A DNA stretch of 64,000 bases from Knoellia sinensis KCTC 19936 (lineage in GTDB: Bacteria > Actinomycetota > Actinomycetes > Actinomycetales > Dermatophilaceae): NCBI RefSeq assembly GCF_000768705.1, contig NZ_AVPJ01000004.1, positions 1 through 64,000 of the forward strand. Direction: 5' to 3'. Position 1 is the stretch's first letter; every line of letters starts with the position of its first letter. Shown here one piece after another: positions 54,263-63,278 of the stretch. The translations under genes were made by a program, and so were the position numbers. The notes under the pieces were generated by a model. It searched no databases. It saw only the letters and a program-made list of their open reading frames with translations, and was not told the origin of the DNA.

Positions 54263-55642
54263 CTAGTTGTGAGCATGCAGGGGTTTGCCGGCGAGCGCCA
54301 GATGGGCCTCGCCGAGTGCTTCGTTCTGGGTGGGGTGCGCGTGGATGAGGGGCGCCACGTCGTCGGGGTGCGCCTCCCAGCCGACGATGAGCTGGGCCTC
54401 GCCGATCTGCTCGCCCATCCTCGCCCCCACCATGTGGACGCCGACGACCGGGCCGTCCTTCTGGCGGACGAGCTTGACGAAGCCCTGGGTCTGGAGGATC
54501 TGGGACTTGCCGTTTCCGCCGAGGTTGTACTCGTACGTCTCGACCTCTCCGTGAGCCTCGCGGGCCTGTGCCTCGGTGAGCCCGACGGACGCGATCTCGG
54601 GGTCGCAGTACGTCACGCGCGGGATCGTCGACTCGACGATGGGAGCCGGGGACAGGCCGGCGATCTCCTCGGCGACGAAGATGCCCTGCTGGAAGCCGCG
54701 ATGCGCGAGCTGGAGCCCCGGCACGATGTCTCCCACGGCATACACACCGTCGGCGCTGGTCCGGAGTCGGTCGTCGGTCGTGACGAAACCGCGGTCGAGA
54801 GTCACTCCGGCTTCCTCGAAGCCGAGACCGTCCGTGACCGGACCACGACCGACGGCCACGAGCAGCAGGTCCGCCTCGATCGTCGTGCCGTCCTCGAGCG
54901 AGACGGTCACGACGTCGCCGTCCTGCGTCGCGCCCGCGAACTTCACGCCGGTCTTCGCGGTGATCTTGCGCTTGCGGAACGTGCGCTCGAGAACCTTTGA
55001 CACGGCCTCGTCCTCGGCGGCCACCAGTCGGGGCAGTGCCTCGACGATCGTCACCTCGGAACCGAAGGAGCGGAAGACGGAGGCGAACTCGACGCCGATG
55101 ACACCGCCACCCAGGACGACGACACGGTTCGGCACGTGGTCGAGCTGCAGTGCCTGCTCGCTCGTCATGATGCGGCCGGCGATCTCGAGGCCGGGAAGAC
55201 TCTTGGGGTAAGAGCCCGTCGCGAGGACGACGTTGCGGCCCGTGACGCGGCGGCCGTCGACCTCGACGGTCGTGCGGTCCACGAGGCGACCGGCGCCCTC
55301 GATGAGGTCGACCTTGTGCGCCTTGGCCAGGCCGAGCAGGCCCTTGTGGAGGCGGCCGATGACGCCGTCCTTGTAGGCGTTGACGCCGGCCATGTCGATG
55401 CCCTCGAGCGTCGAGCGCACACCGAACTGAGCACCCTCGCGGGCCGAGTCGGCGACCTCGGCGGCGTGCAGGAGCGCCTTGGTCGGGATGCAGCCGACGT
55501 GGAGGCAGGTGCCTCCGAGCTTGGCCTTCTCGACGAGGGCGACTCGGAGCCCGAGCTCCGCGGCGCGGAAGGCGCACGCGTAGCCGCCGCTTCCGCCTCC
55601 CAGAATGACGACGTCGTACAGGTCCTCGGCGGTGGCCGGCAT
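54263..55642 (-). CDS. lpdA: Dihydrolipoyl dehydrogenase (E3)
   Basis: FAD enzyme that reoxidises the lipoyl groups of the E2 protein encoded next to it. With ATG 55642 (AGGGAGC upstream) the protein has 459 aa. FAD motif GGGSGGYACA lies at 15-24, redox disulfide C46/C51 in GGTCLHVGC, NAD motif GGGVIGVEFA near 180, and catalytic H436/E441 in HAHPTQNEA. An in-frame upstream extension is rejected. This is the first gene of the lpd-E2-TIGR01777 operon; no E1 gene lies in the window. Confidence 0.96.
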   Translation of the reverse strand: MPATAEDLYDVVILGGGSGGYACAFRAAELGLRVALVEKAKLGGTCLHVGCIPTKALLHAAEVADSAREGAQFGVRSTLEGIDMAGVNAYKDGVIGRLHKGLLGLAKAHKVDLIEGAGRLVDRTTVEVDGRRVTGRNVVLATGSYPKSLPGLEIAGRIMTSEQALQLDHVPNRVVVLGGGVIGVEFASVFRSFGSEVTIVEALPRLVAAEDEAVSKVLERTFRKRKITAKTGVKFAGATQDGDVVTVSLEDGTTIEADLLLVAVGRGPVTDGLGFEEAGVTLDRGFVTTDDRLRTSADGVYAVGDIVPGLQLAHRGFQQGIFVAEEIAGLSPAPIVESTIPRVTYCDPEIASVGLTEAQAREAHGEVETYEYNLGGNGKSQILQTQGFVKLVRQKDGPVVGVHMVGARMGEQIGEAQLIVGWEAHPDDVAPLIHAHPTQNEALGEAHLALAGKPLHAHN

Positions 55643-55832
55643 CGGTGGTGCTCCCTTGGTTGCGACAGGGGGCGCGCGCCGAGCGGGTCTCGCCGACGCC
55701 GCGCCAGTTCGGCCCATCCTGTCACTGCACCGTGGCCGGCGTCACACGAGGTCCGGAGGTGGGGTGTTGCACGAGTTCCGTATGCCGGCCGGCCACCCAG
55801 CGAACCTCCACCCACCGTCCAGCGTGCTTCCG

Positions 55833-55838
55833 TATCGT
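55833..55838 (+). promoter_or_regulatory. -10 box of the 109-aa protein gene (leaderless)
   Basis: TATCGT, 6 nt before ATG 55845. Confidence 0.5.
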
Positions 55839-55844
55839 TGGCCC

Positions 55845-56174
55845 ATGTCGTGGTTCCGGAGGCGCAAGGGTGGCCGATCGCAGGGAGGTGCTGCGGCGCC
55901 GTCGAAGGATGACCTGCGCCGGGCCAGGGCACACCTCGAGGAGTTCTCCCGCAGTCGCCGTGGGGTGGAGGCCTTTGTCGAGCCGGCGACCCACGTGACG
56001 TCGACGACGCTCATCCTCATTGCGCACGACGGTGAATGGACCCGCCGCGCCGTGCCGACTCGGGAGGCGGCGTTCGCGCTGGCCAACGCGCTCCACCTCC
56101 CGACGTACGACGTCAACCAGACGGGCTACCCGCAGCGCATGCGCGACTGGAACGCCCGCCAGCGCGGTCGCTGA
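55845..56174 (+). CDS. Small conserved hypothetical protein
   Basis: 109 aa, basic N-terminus (MSWFRRRKGG) followed by a compact alpha/beta region (RARAHLEEFSRSRRGVEAFV, STTLILIAHDGEWTRRAVP, FALANALHLPTYDVNQTGYP). Proteins of this type occur beside lpd in actinobacteria; I know no function. The start at ATG 55845 fits the -10 box 6 nt upstream and gives the natural N-terminus. Confidence 0.75.
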   Translation: MSWFRRRKGGRSQGGAAAPSKDDLRRARAHLEEFSRSRRGVEAFVEPATHVTSTTLILIAHDGEWTRRAVPTREAAFALANALHLPTYDVNQTGYPQRMRDWNARQRGR

Positions 56175-56300
56175 CGCCTATCCAACGTCCGCAGGGGTCG
56201 TGCGCAGGCGTGAACGCTGCGGAGGCCAAAGTCCGTGGCCGCAGCGGGCCGCTCGTGCGAGAGTGAGGGGGACCGCACCACCACCGATTCAGGAGGCCCC

Positions 56301-56492
56301 GTGTCCGAGTCCAAGAGTTCCCGCCCCACGCCGAGCGAGGACATGAAGAAGAAGTTCCGCGAGGCCCTGGACAAGAAGCACTCCCACGGAGGCGCAGACG
56401 TCTCCGACCGTGGCGAGCACGGCAAGGTCGACCACGGTCACGGTCCCGAGACCTCAGGCCGTGACCAGATGTTCCGCCGCAAGTCCGGCTGA
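56301..56492 (+). CDS. DUF5302 small protein
   Basis: 63 aa, charged. The core SEDMKKKFREALDKK and the end GRDQMFRRKSG match DUF5302, small actinobacterial proteins of unknown function. The GTG at 56301 has AGGAGG 4 nt upstream. Longer in-frame starts would run through non-conserved sequence. A strong terminator follows at 56553. Confidence 0.82.
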   Translation: MSESKSSRPTPSEDMKKKFREALDKKHSHGGADVSDRGEHGKVDHGHGPETSGRDQMFRRKSG

Positions 56493-56552
56493 TCGGTCGG
56501 CTGAGTCCGGCTGGGCAGCTCGGCGAAGCTGCCACGCCTCTCCGAACAAGAG

Positions 56553-56599
56553 AAACGGGTCCGGAGCAAGGGAACAGTTCCCTTGCTCCGGACCCGTTT
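56553..56599. terminator. Bidirectional terminator between DUF5302 gene and pepA
   Basis: Perfect 22-bp stem (56553-56574 with 56578-56599) and a 3-nt loop, A-rich at one foot and T-rich at the other, between convergent genes. It is the strongest hairpin in the window. Confidence 0.9.
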
Positions 56600-56651
56600 A
56601 GCGGGTCACCCGTAAAAAGTGAGGCGGGTGAGGTGAGGCCCGGGTGGTGGG

Positions 56652-58175
56652 TCAGGCGGTGTGGTTCTCGACGAGGTTCACGAGGGTCGCGACGCCGTAG
56701 CCGGTGCCGCCCTTGGGGATCTGACCATCGACACCACCCTCGTTGAACGACGGGCCGGCGATGTCGACGTGGGCCCACTTGATGCCCTCGGCGACGAACT
56801 CCTTGAGGAAGAGCCCGGCGGTGAGCATGCCGCCCCAACGGTCGGCCTTGTGGGCCATGTCGGCGACGACGGAGTCGAGGCCCGGACGCAGCTCGCGGGG
56901 GAGCGGCATGGCCCAGGAGTCCTCACCCTCGGCGGCGCCGGCGGCGACGACGGTCGTGCGGAAGTCGTCGTCGTTGGCCATGACGCCGGCGATGCGGGTG
57001 CCGAGCGCCACCATCTGCGCACCCGTGAGGGTCGCGATGTCGACGATGACGTCGGGCTTGCCCTCACCGGCGAGGCAGATGCCGTCACCGAGGACCATGC
57101 GGCCCTCGGCGTCGGTGTCGATGATCTCGACCGTGGTGCCGTTGCGCATCGTCACGACGTCGCCGGGACGCTGGGCCGTGCCCGACGGCATGTTCTCGGC
57201 GAGGCAGAGGTAGCCCGTGACAGCCACCGGGCCACCGAGCTCCGCCGCGGCGAGCACCGATGCGGCCACCGCGGCCGCGCCGGCCATGTCGGACTTCATC
57301 GTGTACATGCTGCCGGCGGGCTTGATGCACAGGCCGCCCGAGTCGAACGTGATGCCCTTGCCGACGAGCGCGACGCCACCGGACTTGGAGCGGGAACCGC
57401 TGGGGGAGTAAGACATCGTGACGATGCGGGGCGGGTTGGCCGAGCCCTGGCCGACGCCGACGATGCCGCCGAAGCCGCCCTTGGCGAGAGCCTTCTCGTC
57501 GAGGACGGTGACGGTGACCTTGCCCGACGACGCGGCCACAGCGGCCTTGACGCGCTCGACGAAGAGCTGCGGCGTGAGGAGGTTCGGGGGAGTGTTGACG
57601 AGGTCGCGCGCGAGATCGCGGGCCGCACCGATGACCGCGGCGCGCTCGACGCCCGCCTTGACGGCCTTGCCCTGGCCGAGGGTGGAGACGACGGAGATCT
57701 TCGGCCCCGCCTTGGGTGCCGCGGCCTTCTTGGCCTTGGCGCCCGTGGACACCTTGGTGGAGCCGGCATCGAAGGTGTAGCACCCGGCATACGCACCGTC
57801 GGCGACGGCGGCGAGAGCCGCCTCGTCGGACGCCGGCAGCGCAACGGCGACCGACGTCTTCGTCGCGACCGACCGCAGGGCCGAACCCGCGGCGGAGCGG
57901 AGTACGTCGGCCGTCACGTCGGCGGCCGGGCCGAGGCCGACGACGACGACCGCGTTGGCGGCTACGTCGGGCACGGCGACGACGCGAACCGTCTCACCCT
58001 GCTTGGCCTTCGCCTCCAGGTCGGAGAGCACGGCGGCGAGGTGCGCTGCGGCCGCCTTGGGGAGGCCGTGGCCGTCGGCGAGCGTGGCGCCGGAGTCGGT
58101 CGAGACGGAGCCGACGACGAGCGCGTCGACCTTGAGGCTGGCGGCGTCGCGCGTGGTGAGGTTGAGGCTGGGCAC
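56652..58175 (-). CDS. pepA: Leucyl aminopeptidase (M17)
   Basis: 507-aa metallo-aminopeptidase that removes N-terminal residues from peptides; hexameric and cytosolic in known members. The metal-binding core is visible: [23 protein letters not shown] and the family signature [15 protein letters not shown] 58175 is preferred because AGGAG lies 8 nt upstream and the length matches the family; a GTG 12 nt earlier overlaps the Shine-Dalgarno sequence. Divergent from gcvT, as for pepB and gcvT in mycobacteria. Confidence 0.94.
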   Translation of the reverse strand: MPSLNLTTRDAASLKVDALVVGSVSTDSGATLADGHGLPKAAAAHLAAVLSDLEAKAKQGETVRVVAVPDVAANAVVVVGLGPAADVTADVLRSAAGSALRSVATKTSVAVALPASDEAALAAVADGAYAGCYTFDAGSTKVSTGAKAKKAAAPKAGPKISVVSTLGQGKAVKAGVERAAVIGAARDLARDLVNTPPNLLTPQLFVERVKAAVAASSGKVTVTVLDEKALAKGGFGGIVGVGQGSANPPRIVTMSYSPSGSRSKSGGVALVGKGITFDSGGLCIKPAGSMYTMKSDMAGAAAVAASVLAAAELGGPVAVTGYLCLAENMPSGTAQRPGDVVTMRNGTTVEIIDTDAEGRMVLGDGICLAGEGKPDVIVDIATLTGAQMVALGTRIAGVMANDDDFRTTVVAAGAAEGEDSWAMPLPRELRPGLDSVVADMAHKADRWGGMLTAGLFLKEFVAEGIKWAHVDIAGPSFNEGGVDGQIPKGGTGYGVATLVNLVENHTA

Positions 58176-58263
58176 TGCGGTCACTCCTGATCTGGTGCGG
58201 GCGGGCGAGATCGTCGCCCCTTCGCCCAGCACCCTAGTCGCGACCTGGATCACACCCCCGCGA

Positions 58264-58269
58264 TACGGT
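58264..58269 (+). promoter_or_regulatory. -10 box of gcvT (leaderless)
   Basis: TACGGT, 6 nt before ATG 58276. This leaves no room for a leader glycine riboswitch. Confidence 0.5.
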
Positions 58270-58275
58270 TCCGGC

Positions 58276-59388
58276 ATGACCGATCTGTTGCACTCTCCCG
58301 TCCATGACCGCCACGTCGCACTCGGCGCCAAGATGGCCGACTTCGGTGGCTGGGAGATGCCGATCGAGTACCCCGGCGGCGGTGTCGTCGCGGAGCACAC
58401 GTCGGTGCGCGAGCGCGTCGGACTCTTCGACGTGAGCCACCTCGGCAAGGCCCGTGTCAGCGGTCGTTCCGGCGACCTCAGCGCGTTCGACTTCGTGAAC
58501 TCCTGCCTCACCAACGACCTGCGCCGCATCGGTCCGGGCCAGGCGCAGTACACCCTCTGCTGCCAGGACGACGGCGGTGTCGTCGACGACCTCATCGCCT
58601 ACGTGCGCAGCGAGGACGACATCTTTCTCATCCCCAACGCCGCCAACACGGCGACCGTCGTCGACATGTTGCGCGCCGCCGCGCCGGAGGGCATCGAGGT
58701 CGAGAACCTCCACGACGCGTATGCCGTGTTCGCGGTCCAGGGTCCGCGCAGCGACGAAGTGCTCACTTCCTTCGGCCTTCCCGTCGACCACGACTACATG
58801 TCCTTCGCCGAGGCCGAGTGGGAGGGGCAACCGGTCATCGTCTGCCGCACGGGATACACCGGCGAGCGCGGCTACGAGCTCGTCCCCGCGTGGGGCGCCG
58901 CCGGCGCCCTGTGGGATGCCCTCGCGTCCGCGGTCGCTGACCAGGGCGGTATGCCGGCCGGTCTCGGCGCGCGCGACACGCTCCGTACCGAGATGGGCTA
59001 CCCGCTCCACGGCAACGACCTCAGCACCGAGATCACACCCGTCATGGCCGGGGCTGCCTGGGCCGTCGGCTGGGACAAGGACACTTTCTGGGGCAAGGAG
59101 GCTCTCGCCGAGCAGCGCGCCGCCAAGACGTCGCGCCTCAACCGGGGACTCGTCGTCACGGGCCGTGGCATCCCGCGTGCCCACTGCCAGGTGCTCAAGG
59201 ACGGCGAGGTCGTCGGTGAGGTGACCTCGGGGACCTTCAGCCCGACCCGCAAGGAGGGCATCGCGCTGGCGCTGCTCGAGCGGTCGGTCGGCATCGGTGA
59301 TGAGGTCGTCATCGACGTCCGCGGCCGCGAGGTGGCGGCGACCGTCACCAAGCCGCCGTTCGTCGAGGTCGGCGTCCGCGAGAGCTGA
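58276..59388 (+). CDS. gcvT: Glycine cleavage system T protein (aminomethyltransferase)
   Basis: 370-aa folate-dependent enzyme that releases ammonia from the aminomethyl-lipoyl H protein and forms methylene-tetrahydrofolate. Motifs are [17 protein letters not shown], the catalytic Asp region [26 protein letters not shown] and [21 protein letters not shown] 58276 is set by the -10 box 6 nt upstream; in-frame extension into pepA is rejected. gcvH and gcvP are not in the window. The OsmC gene follows after 11 nt. Confidence 0.95.
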   Translation: MTDLLHSPVHDRHVALGAKMADFGGWEMPIEYPGGGVVAEHTSVRERVGLFDVSHLGKARVSGRSGDLSAFDFVNSCLTNDLRRIGPGQAQYTLCCQDDGGVVDDLIAYVRSEDDIFLIPNAANTATVVDMLRAAAPEGIEVENLHDAYAVFAVQGPRSDEVLTSFGLPVDHDYMSFAEAEWEGQPVIVCRTGYTGERGYELVPAWGAAGALWDALASAVADQGGMPAGLGARDTLRTEMGYPLHGNDLSTEITPVMAGAAWAVGWDKDTFWGKEALAEQRAAKTSRLNRGLVVTGRGIPRAHCQVLKDGEVVGEVTSGTFSPTRKEGIALALLERSVGIGDEVVIDVRGREVAATVTKPPFVEVGVRES

Positions 59389-59399
59389 GGCGACGACGC

Positions 59400-59897
59400 A
59401 TGGGTGGGCACGGCAGCGACCACCTCTATCGCGCGACCCTCGCGTGGGACGGCTCGGACGGGTCCACGGGAGGCGGCTACACGGCATACACGCGCGATCA
59501 CGAGGCGGCGGTGCCGCCGGCGACCGAACCGTTCGCCCTCAGCGCCGACCCGCACTTCCGGGGTGACGCGACCCGCGCCAACCCCGAGCAGCTGCTCGTG
59601 CTCGCGGCCAGCTCGTGCCAGCTGCTGTCGTTCCTGCATGTGGCGGCGACCGCCCGGCTCGACGTGCTCGACTACACGGACGACGCCGAGGGGCTGATGC
59701 CCGCCGACTCCAGGCCGATGCGGATCACGCGAATCACGTTGCGCCCCAGGGTATTGGTGGCCGCGGACAGTGACGTGAGCCGCTTCGAGGAGCTCATGCA
59801 CGAGGCTCACGAGAGCTGTTTCATCGCCAACTCTTTGACCACCGAGATCGTTCTCGAACCGACCGTCGAGATCGCACCGAAGGAGCAGACAGCATGA
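59400..59897 (+). CDS. OsmC family protein
   Basis: 165 aa. The two peroxidatic cysteines of OsmC/Ohr proteins are in LAASSCQLLSFLH (near residue 80) and HESCFIANS (near 140). The acceptor motif NPEQLLVLA precedes the first. Family members reduce organic peroxides with dithiol partners. It starts 11 nt after gcvT and overlaps the next gene by ATGA, so the three form an operon. Confidence 0.88.
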   Translation: MGGHGSDHLYRATLAWDGSDGSTGGGYTAYTRDHEAAVPPATEPFALSADPHFRGDATRANPEQLLVLAASSCQLLSFLHVAATARLDVLDYTDDAEGLMPADSRPMRITRITLRPRVLVAADSDVSRFEELMHEAHESCFIANSLTTEIVLEPTVEIAPKEQTA

Positions 59898-60109
59898 CCG
59901 AGGCCTGGACCTGGACCTACGAGAACGCCGAGGGCTCAGCCGTCACCGGTGAGCCGACGACGGACACGGCGTTCCCGACGCAGTCGGACGCAGAGAACTG
60001 GTTCGGTGAGGTGTGGCGCGAGCTCGCGGATGCTGGTGTCAGCGCCGTGACGCTGCACCGCGACGGGGAGAAGGTCTACGGACCGATGCCCCTCGACGCG
60101 TCCGTCTGA
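59894..60109 (+). CDS. Small conserved hypothetical protein
   Basis: 71 aa, acidic, aromatic-rich N-terminus (EAWTWTYENAEG). The segment TQSDAENWFGEVWRELADAG followed by VTLHRDGEKVYGPMPL looks like a compact alpha/beta fold seen in other short actinobacterial proteins. Function unknown. It is coupled to the OsmC gene (ATGA). A 17-nt tandem duplication covers its stop codon. Confidence 0.75.
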   Translation: MTEAWTWTYENAEGSAVTGEPTTDTAFPTQSDAENWFGEVWRELADAGVSAVTLHRDGEKVYGPMPLDASV

Positions 60110-60132
60110 CCGACACGTCCGTCTGACCGACG
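60099..60132 (+). repeat. 17-nt tandem duplication across a stop codon
   Basis: 60099-60115 and 60116-60132 match at 16 of 17 bases. The second copy contains CCGTC-TGACC-GACGG (60119-60133), a small hairpin that may help terminate the OsmC operon. Confidence 0.6.
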
Positions 60133-60145
60133 GATCGGGCGGTGA

Positions 60146-60727
60146 TCAGCTCGGGTAGTCGCCGCGCTTGACGATGGGCCGCGGCATGCGGGTCCGGCGC
60201 ATCTGGAACGCACGCATGGCCGCGTAGAAACCGTCGCCCCGCTGCACGGCGTCCGCGCCGAACTTCGCGACGAGCTTCTTCTTGATCCGGCGCCACGCGA
60301 GGAAGGTGTCGATGACGGCGGCGGCGATGAGGCCGTAGACGAGCGTGAAGACGATGAGCATCGCCCATGGCTCGCGGACGAACGAGAGCGCCAGCACGAT
60401 GAGCATGACGGGCAGCATGAACTCGCCGATGCCCCAGCGGGCGTCGATGTAGTCGCGGATGAACCGCTTCGTCGGGCCCTTGTCACGCGCCGGCAGGTGG
60501 GTCTCGTCGCCGGTGAGCATCGCCTGGCGCTGCTTGGCCATCTGCTCACGACGCTTGGCCCGGTCGGTGTTGCGCGCCGCCTTGCGGTCGGTCACGACGA
60601 GCGGCTGCCGCCGGGCGGCTTCCTGGTCGCGCCGCTTGGGCGTCGGGCGGTTTTTGGCACCGTCGCGCGCAGGCGCGGTCACCTGCTCCGCGAGCTCTTC
60701 ATTGGTCGTCTTGCTGCGTCCGAACAC
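60146..60727 (-). CDS. DUF3043 membrane protein
   Basis: 193 aa. A long basic cytoplasmic N-terminus (about 1-90, many Lys/Arg/Gln) ends in GPTKRFIRDYIDARWGIGEF, followed by two membrane segments (about 105-122 and 127-147) and a basic tail ending in RGDYPS. This matches DUF3043 of actinobacteria; function unknown. GTG 60727 is set by TACACT 6 nt upstream. It is divergent from the dipeptidase gene. Confidence 0.82.
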   Translation of the reverse strand: MFGRSKTTNEELAEQVTAPARDGAKNRPTPKRRDQEAARRQPLVVTDRKAARNTDRAKRREQMAKQRQAMLTGDETHLPARDKGPTKRFIRDYIDARWGIGEFMLPVMLIVLALSFVREPWAMLIVFTLVYGLIAAAVIDTFLAWRRIKKKLVAKFGADAVQRGDGFYAAMRAFQMRRTRMPRPIVKRGDYPS

Positions 60728-60733
60728 CGCCTG

Positions 60734-60739
60734 AGTGTA
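60734..60739 (-). promoter_or_regulatory. -10 box of the DUF3043 gene (leaderless)
   Basis: TACACT on the - strand, 6 nt before GTG 60727. The TAC is the end of a CGGCATAC octamer (60744-60737 on this strand). Confidence 0.5.
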
Positions 60740-60790
60740 TGCCGGGTGGCTGGGTCCCCCACACCGTCCTCGCCTTCGCGAGGGGCTGGG

Positions 60791-60796
60791 TAGGGT
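60791..60796 (+). promoter_or_regulatory. -10 box of the M20 dipeptidase gene (leaderless)
   Basis: TAGGGT, 7 nt before GTG 60804. Confidence 0.5.
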
Positions 60797-60803
60797 CGGC
60801 GAC

Positions 60804-62177
60804 GTGACCGACACCACCAACACGTCTGCCCTGACCGAGCTCCCCGAGCTGCGCGAGACCGTCCGCGCGCTCATGCCCCAGCTGCGCGCCGACCTCGAGG
60901 ACCTCACCCGGATCCCGAGCGTCTCGCTCCCCGCCTTCGACCAGAGTCATGTCGACGCGTCGGCGGAGGCCACGGCCGAGCTGCTGCGTGCCGAAGGGCT
61001 CGAGGTCGAGATCGTGCGGGAGGGCGGCGCCCCCGCCGTCATCGGCCACATCGACGGACCCGAGGGTGCTCCCACGGTCATGCTCTATGCCCACCACGAC
61101 GTGCAGCCGCCCGGCGACGACGCGGACTGGGACTCGGCACCGTTCGAGCCGACCGAGCGCGACGGCCGTCTTTACGGCCGCGGTGCGGCCGATGACAAGG
61201 CCGGGATCATGGCGCACATCGCCGCGCTGCGAGCCCACAAGGGTCGACTCCCCGTGGGCGTCACCGTCTTCGTCGAGGGCGAGGAGGAGATCGGCTCGGA
61301 CTCGCTCATGACGATCCTCGAGCGCCACGGCGACAAGCTGCGAGCGGACGCCATCGTTCTCGCCGACTCCATGAACTGGGACATCGGCACTCCGGCACTC
61401 ACGACGACGCTGCGCGGACTCGTCCGTGTCGTCGTCACCGTGACGACGCTCGACCACGGCATCCACTCGGGCATGTTCGGCGGAGCCGTCCCCGACGCGA
61501 TCACGGCCCTGGTCCGTCTCATCGCGACGCTCCACGACGACGAGGGCAACGTGGCCGTGGCCGGGCTCAAGTCGGGCGAGGCAGCAGACCTCGACTTCTC
61601 CGAGGAGCGCCTGCGCGAGGAGTCCGGACTTCTCGACGGAGTCTCGACGATCGGCTCGGGTCCGCTCCTCTCGCGGATGTGGACCAAGCCGTCGCTCACG
61701 ACGATCGGCATCAACGCCCCCTCCGTCGAGAAGTCGTCCAACACTCTCGTGCCGTCCGCCTCAGCCAAGCTCTCCATGCGAATCGCCGCTGACGAGAACC
61801 CTGCTGACGCTTTCGCCGCACTCGAGAAGCACCTGCGTGACAACGCGCCGTGGGGTGCGAAGGTCGAGATCACCCTCGACGACCAGGGCTCGGGCTTCGC
61901 CGCGGACGCGAGCGGCCCCGTCTATGACGAGGCTCGCGCAGCTTTCGCGGACGCGTGGGGCAAGGAGCCGGTCGACATCGGCGTCGGCGGGTCGATCCCC
62001 TTCGTCGCCGCGTTCGCAGAGCGCTTCCCCGAAGCCGCGATCCTCGTGACCGGTGTCGAGGACCCCGACACCCGCGCGCACGGCGCCAATGAGTCCCTGC
62101 ACCTCGGCGAGTTCGAGAACGTCTGTGTCGCCGAGGCCGCGCTCTTCGCGCGGCTCGGCGCCATGCCCCGGGACTGA
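60804..62177 (+). CDS. M20/M28 family dipeptidase
   Basis: 457-aa zinc peptidase of the M20 family (CNDP-like dipeptidases). Metal ligands are in MLYAHHDVQPPG (His near residue 97), GRGAADDKAG (bridging Asp near 131), the catalytic EGEEEIGS, and a C-terminal His in HGANESLHL. A dimerisation domain is inserted in the middle. GTG 60804 fits the TAGGGT box. Substrate preference is not clear from sequence. Confidence 0.88.
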   Translation: MTDTTNTSALTELPELRETVRALMPQLRADLEDLTRIPSVSLPAFDQSHVDASAEATAELLRAEGLEVEIVREGGAPAVIGHIDGPEGAPTVMLYAHHDVQPPGDDADWDSAPFEPTERDGRLYGRGAADDKAGIMAHIAALRAHKGRLPVGVTVFVEGEEEIGSDSLMTILERHGDKLRADAIVLADSMNWDIGTPALTTTLRGLVRVVVTVTTLDHGIHSGMFGGAVPDAITALVRLIATLHDDEGNVAVAGLKSGEAADLDFSEERLREESGLLDGVSTIGSGPLLSRMWTKPSLTTIGINAPSVEKSSNTLVPSASAKLSMRIAADENPADAFAALEKHLRDNAPWGAKVEITLDDQGSGFAADASGPVYDEARAAFADAWGKEPVDIGVGGSIPFVAAFAERFPEAAILVTGVEDPDTRAHGANESLHLGEFENVCVAEAALFARLGAMPRD

Positions 62178-62191
62178 GGCGGGAGGCGACG

Positions 62192-63247
62192 ATGTCCACG
62201 GAAGGCTCCACGACGAACCGCCAGGGCACCTACGTCGAGGCGGACTACCAGCGCGACACGGCATACATCGAGGACCGGATCACCCGCGACGGTGAGCCGT
62301 GGCCGGTGGAGGCGGGGCGCTACCGGCTCGTCGTCGCCAGGGCCTGCCCGTGGGCCAACCGGGCCATCATCGTTCGGCGGCTCCTCGGTCTCGAGGACGC
62401 CATCTCGATGGGGATCTGCGGGCCGACCCATGACGCCGACTCGTGGACGTTTGACCTCGATGAGGGCGGCGTGGACCCAGTGCTGGGCATCCCGCGCATC
62501 AAGGACGCCTACCTGCGCCGGTTCCCTGACTACCCGAAGGGCATCACCGTGCCCGCGATCGTCGATGTGCCCAGCGGGGGAGTCGTGACCAACAACTTCC
62601 CGCAGATCACGCTCGACTTCTCGAGGGAGTGGTCTCAGTTCCACCGCGACGGAGCGCCGCAGCTCTATCCGGAGCACCTGCGCGCCGAGATCGACGAGGT
62701 CAACAAGCGCGTCTACACCGAGGTCAACAACGGGGTCTACCGCTGCGGGTTCGCCGGGACCCAGAAGGCGTACGACGCGGCATACGAGCGGCTCTTCACT
62801 GCACTCGACTGGCTCGAGGAGCGGCTGGCGACCCGGCGCTACCTCGTCGGCGACACGATCACCGAGGCCGACGTCCGGCTCTTCACGACCCTGGCGCGGT
62901 TCGACGCGGTCTACCACGGCCACTTCAAGTGCAACCGCAGCAAGCTCACCGAGATGCCGGTGCTGTGGGCCTACGCGCGCGACCTGTTCCAGACGCCAGG
63001 GTTCGGTGACACGACCGATTTCACCCACATCAAGAGCCACTACTACGAGGTGCACCGGGACGTGAACCCGACGGGCGTCGTGCCACAGGGGCCGGACCTG
63101 TCGGGCTGGGCGACGGCGCACGGGCGCGAGACCCTCGGTGGGCGTCCGTTCGGCGATGGCACTCCGCCGGGTCCGCCGCCGGAGGGCGAGCGCGTCCCGA
63201 CGGCGCACAACCCGCACGTTGGCGCGGACGGCCTCATTCGGGTCTGA
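62192..63247 (+). CDS. Xi-class GST / hydroquinone reductase-like protein
   Basis: 351 aa, similar to glutathionyl-hydroquinone reductases (YqjG/ECM4). The active-site motif is ACPWANR with the catalytic Cys near residue 52, and the C-terminal helical domain carries RRYLVGDTITEADVRLFTTL. Actinobacteria generally lack glutathione and use mycothiol, so a mycothiolyl-hydroquinone reductase role is likely (inference). The ATG at 62192 has GGGAGG upstream and lies 14 nt after the dipeptidase stop. The C-terminus has a Pro/Gly-rich extension. Confidence 0.85.
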   Translation: MSTEGSTTNRQGTYVEADYQRDTAYIEDRITRDGEPWPVEAGRYRLVVARACPWANRAIIVRRLLGLEDAISMGICGPTHDADSWTFDLDEGGVDPVLGIPRIKDAYLRRFPDYPKGITVPAIVDVPSGGVVTNNFPQITLDFSREWSQFHRDGAPQLYPEHLRAEIDEVNKRVYTEVNNGVYRCGFAGTQKAYDAAYERLFTALDWLEERLATRRYLVGDTITEADVRLFTTLARFDAVYHGHFKCNRSKLTEMPVLWAYARDLFQTPGFGDTTDFTHIKSHYYEVHRDVNPTGVVPQGPDLSGWATAHGRETLGGRPFGDGTPPGPPPEGERVPTAHNPHVGADGLIRV

Positions 63248-63278
63248 GGCTCAGGTCTCAGGAAAAACTCAGAGCGCG

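Noticed and set aside
58176-58275. Glycine riboswitch upstream of gcvT
   Set aside because: The gap is only 100 nt, shared with the divergent pepA promoter, and a -10 box lies 6 nt from the gcvT ATG, which leaves no leader.
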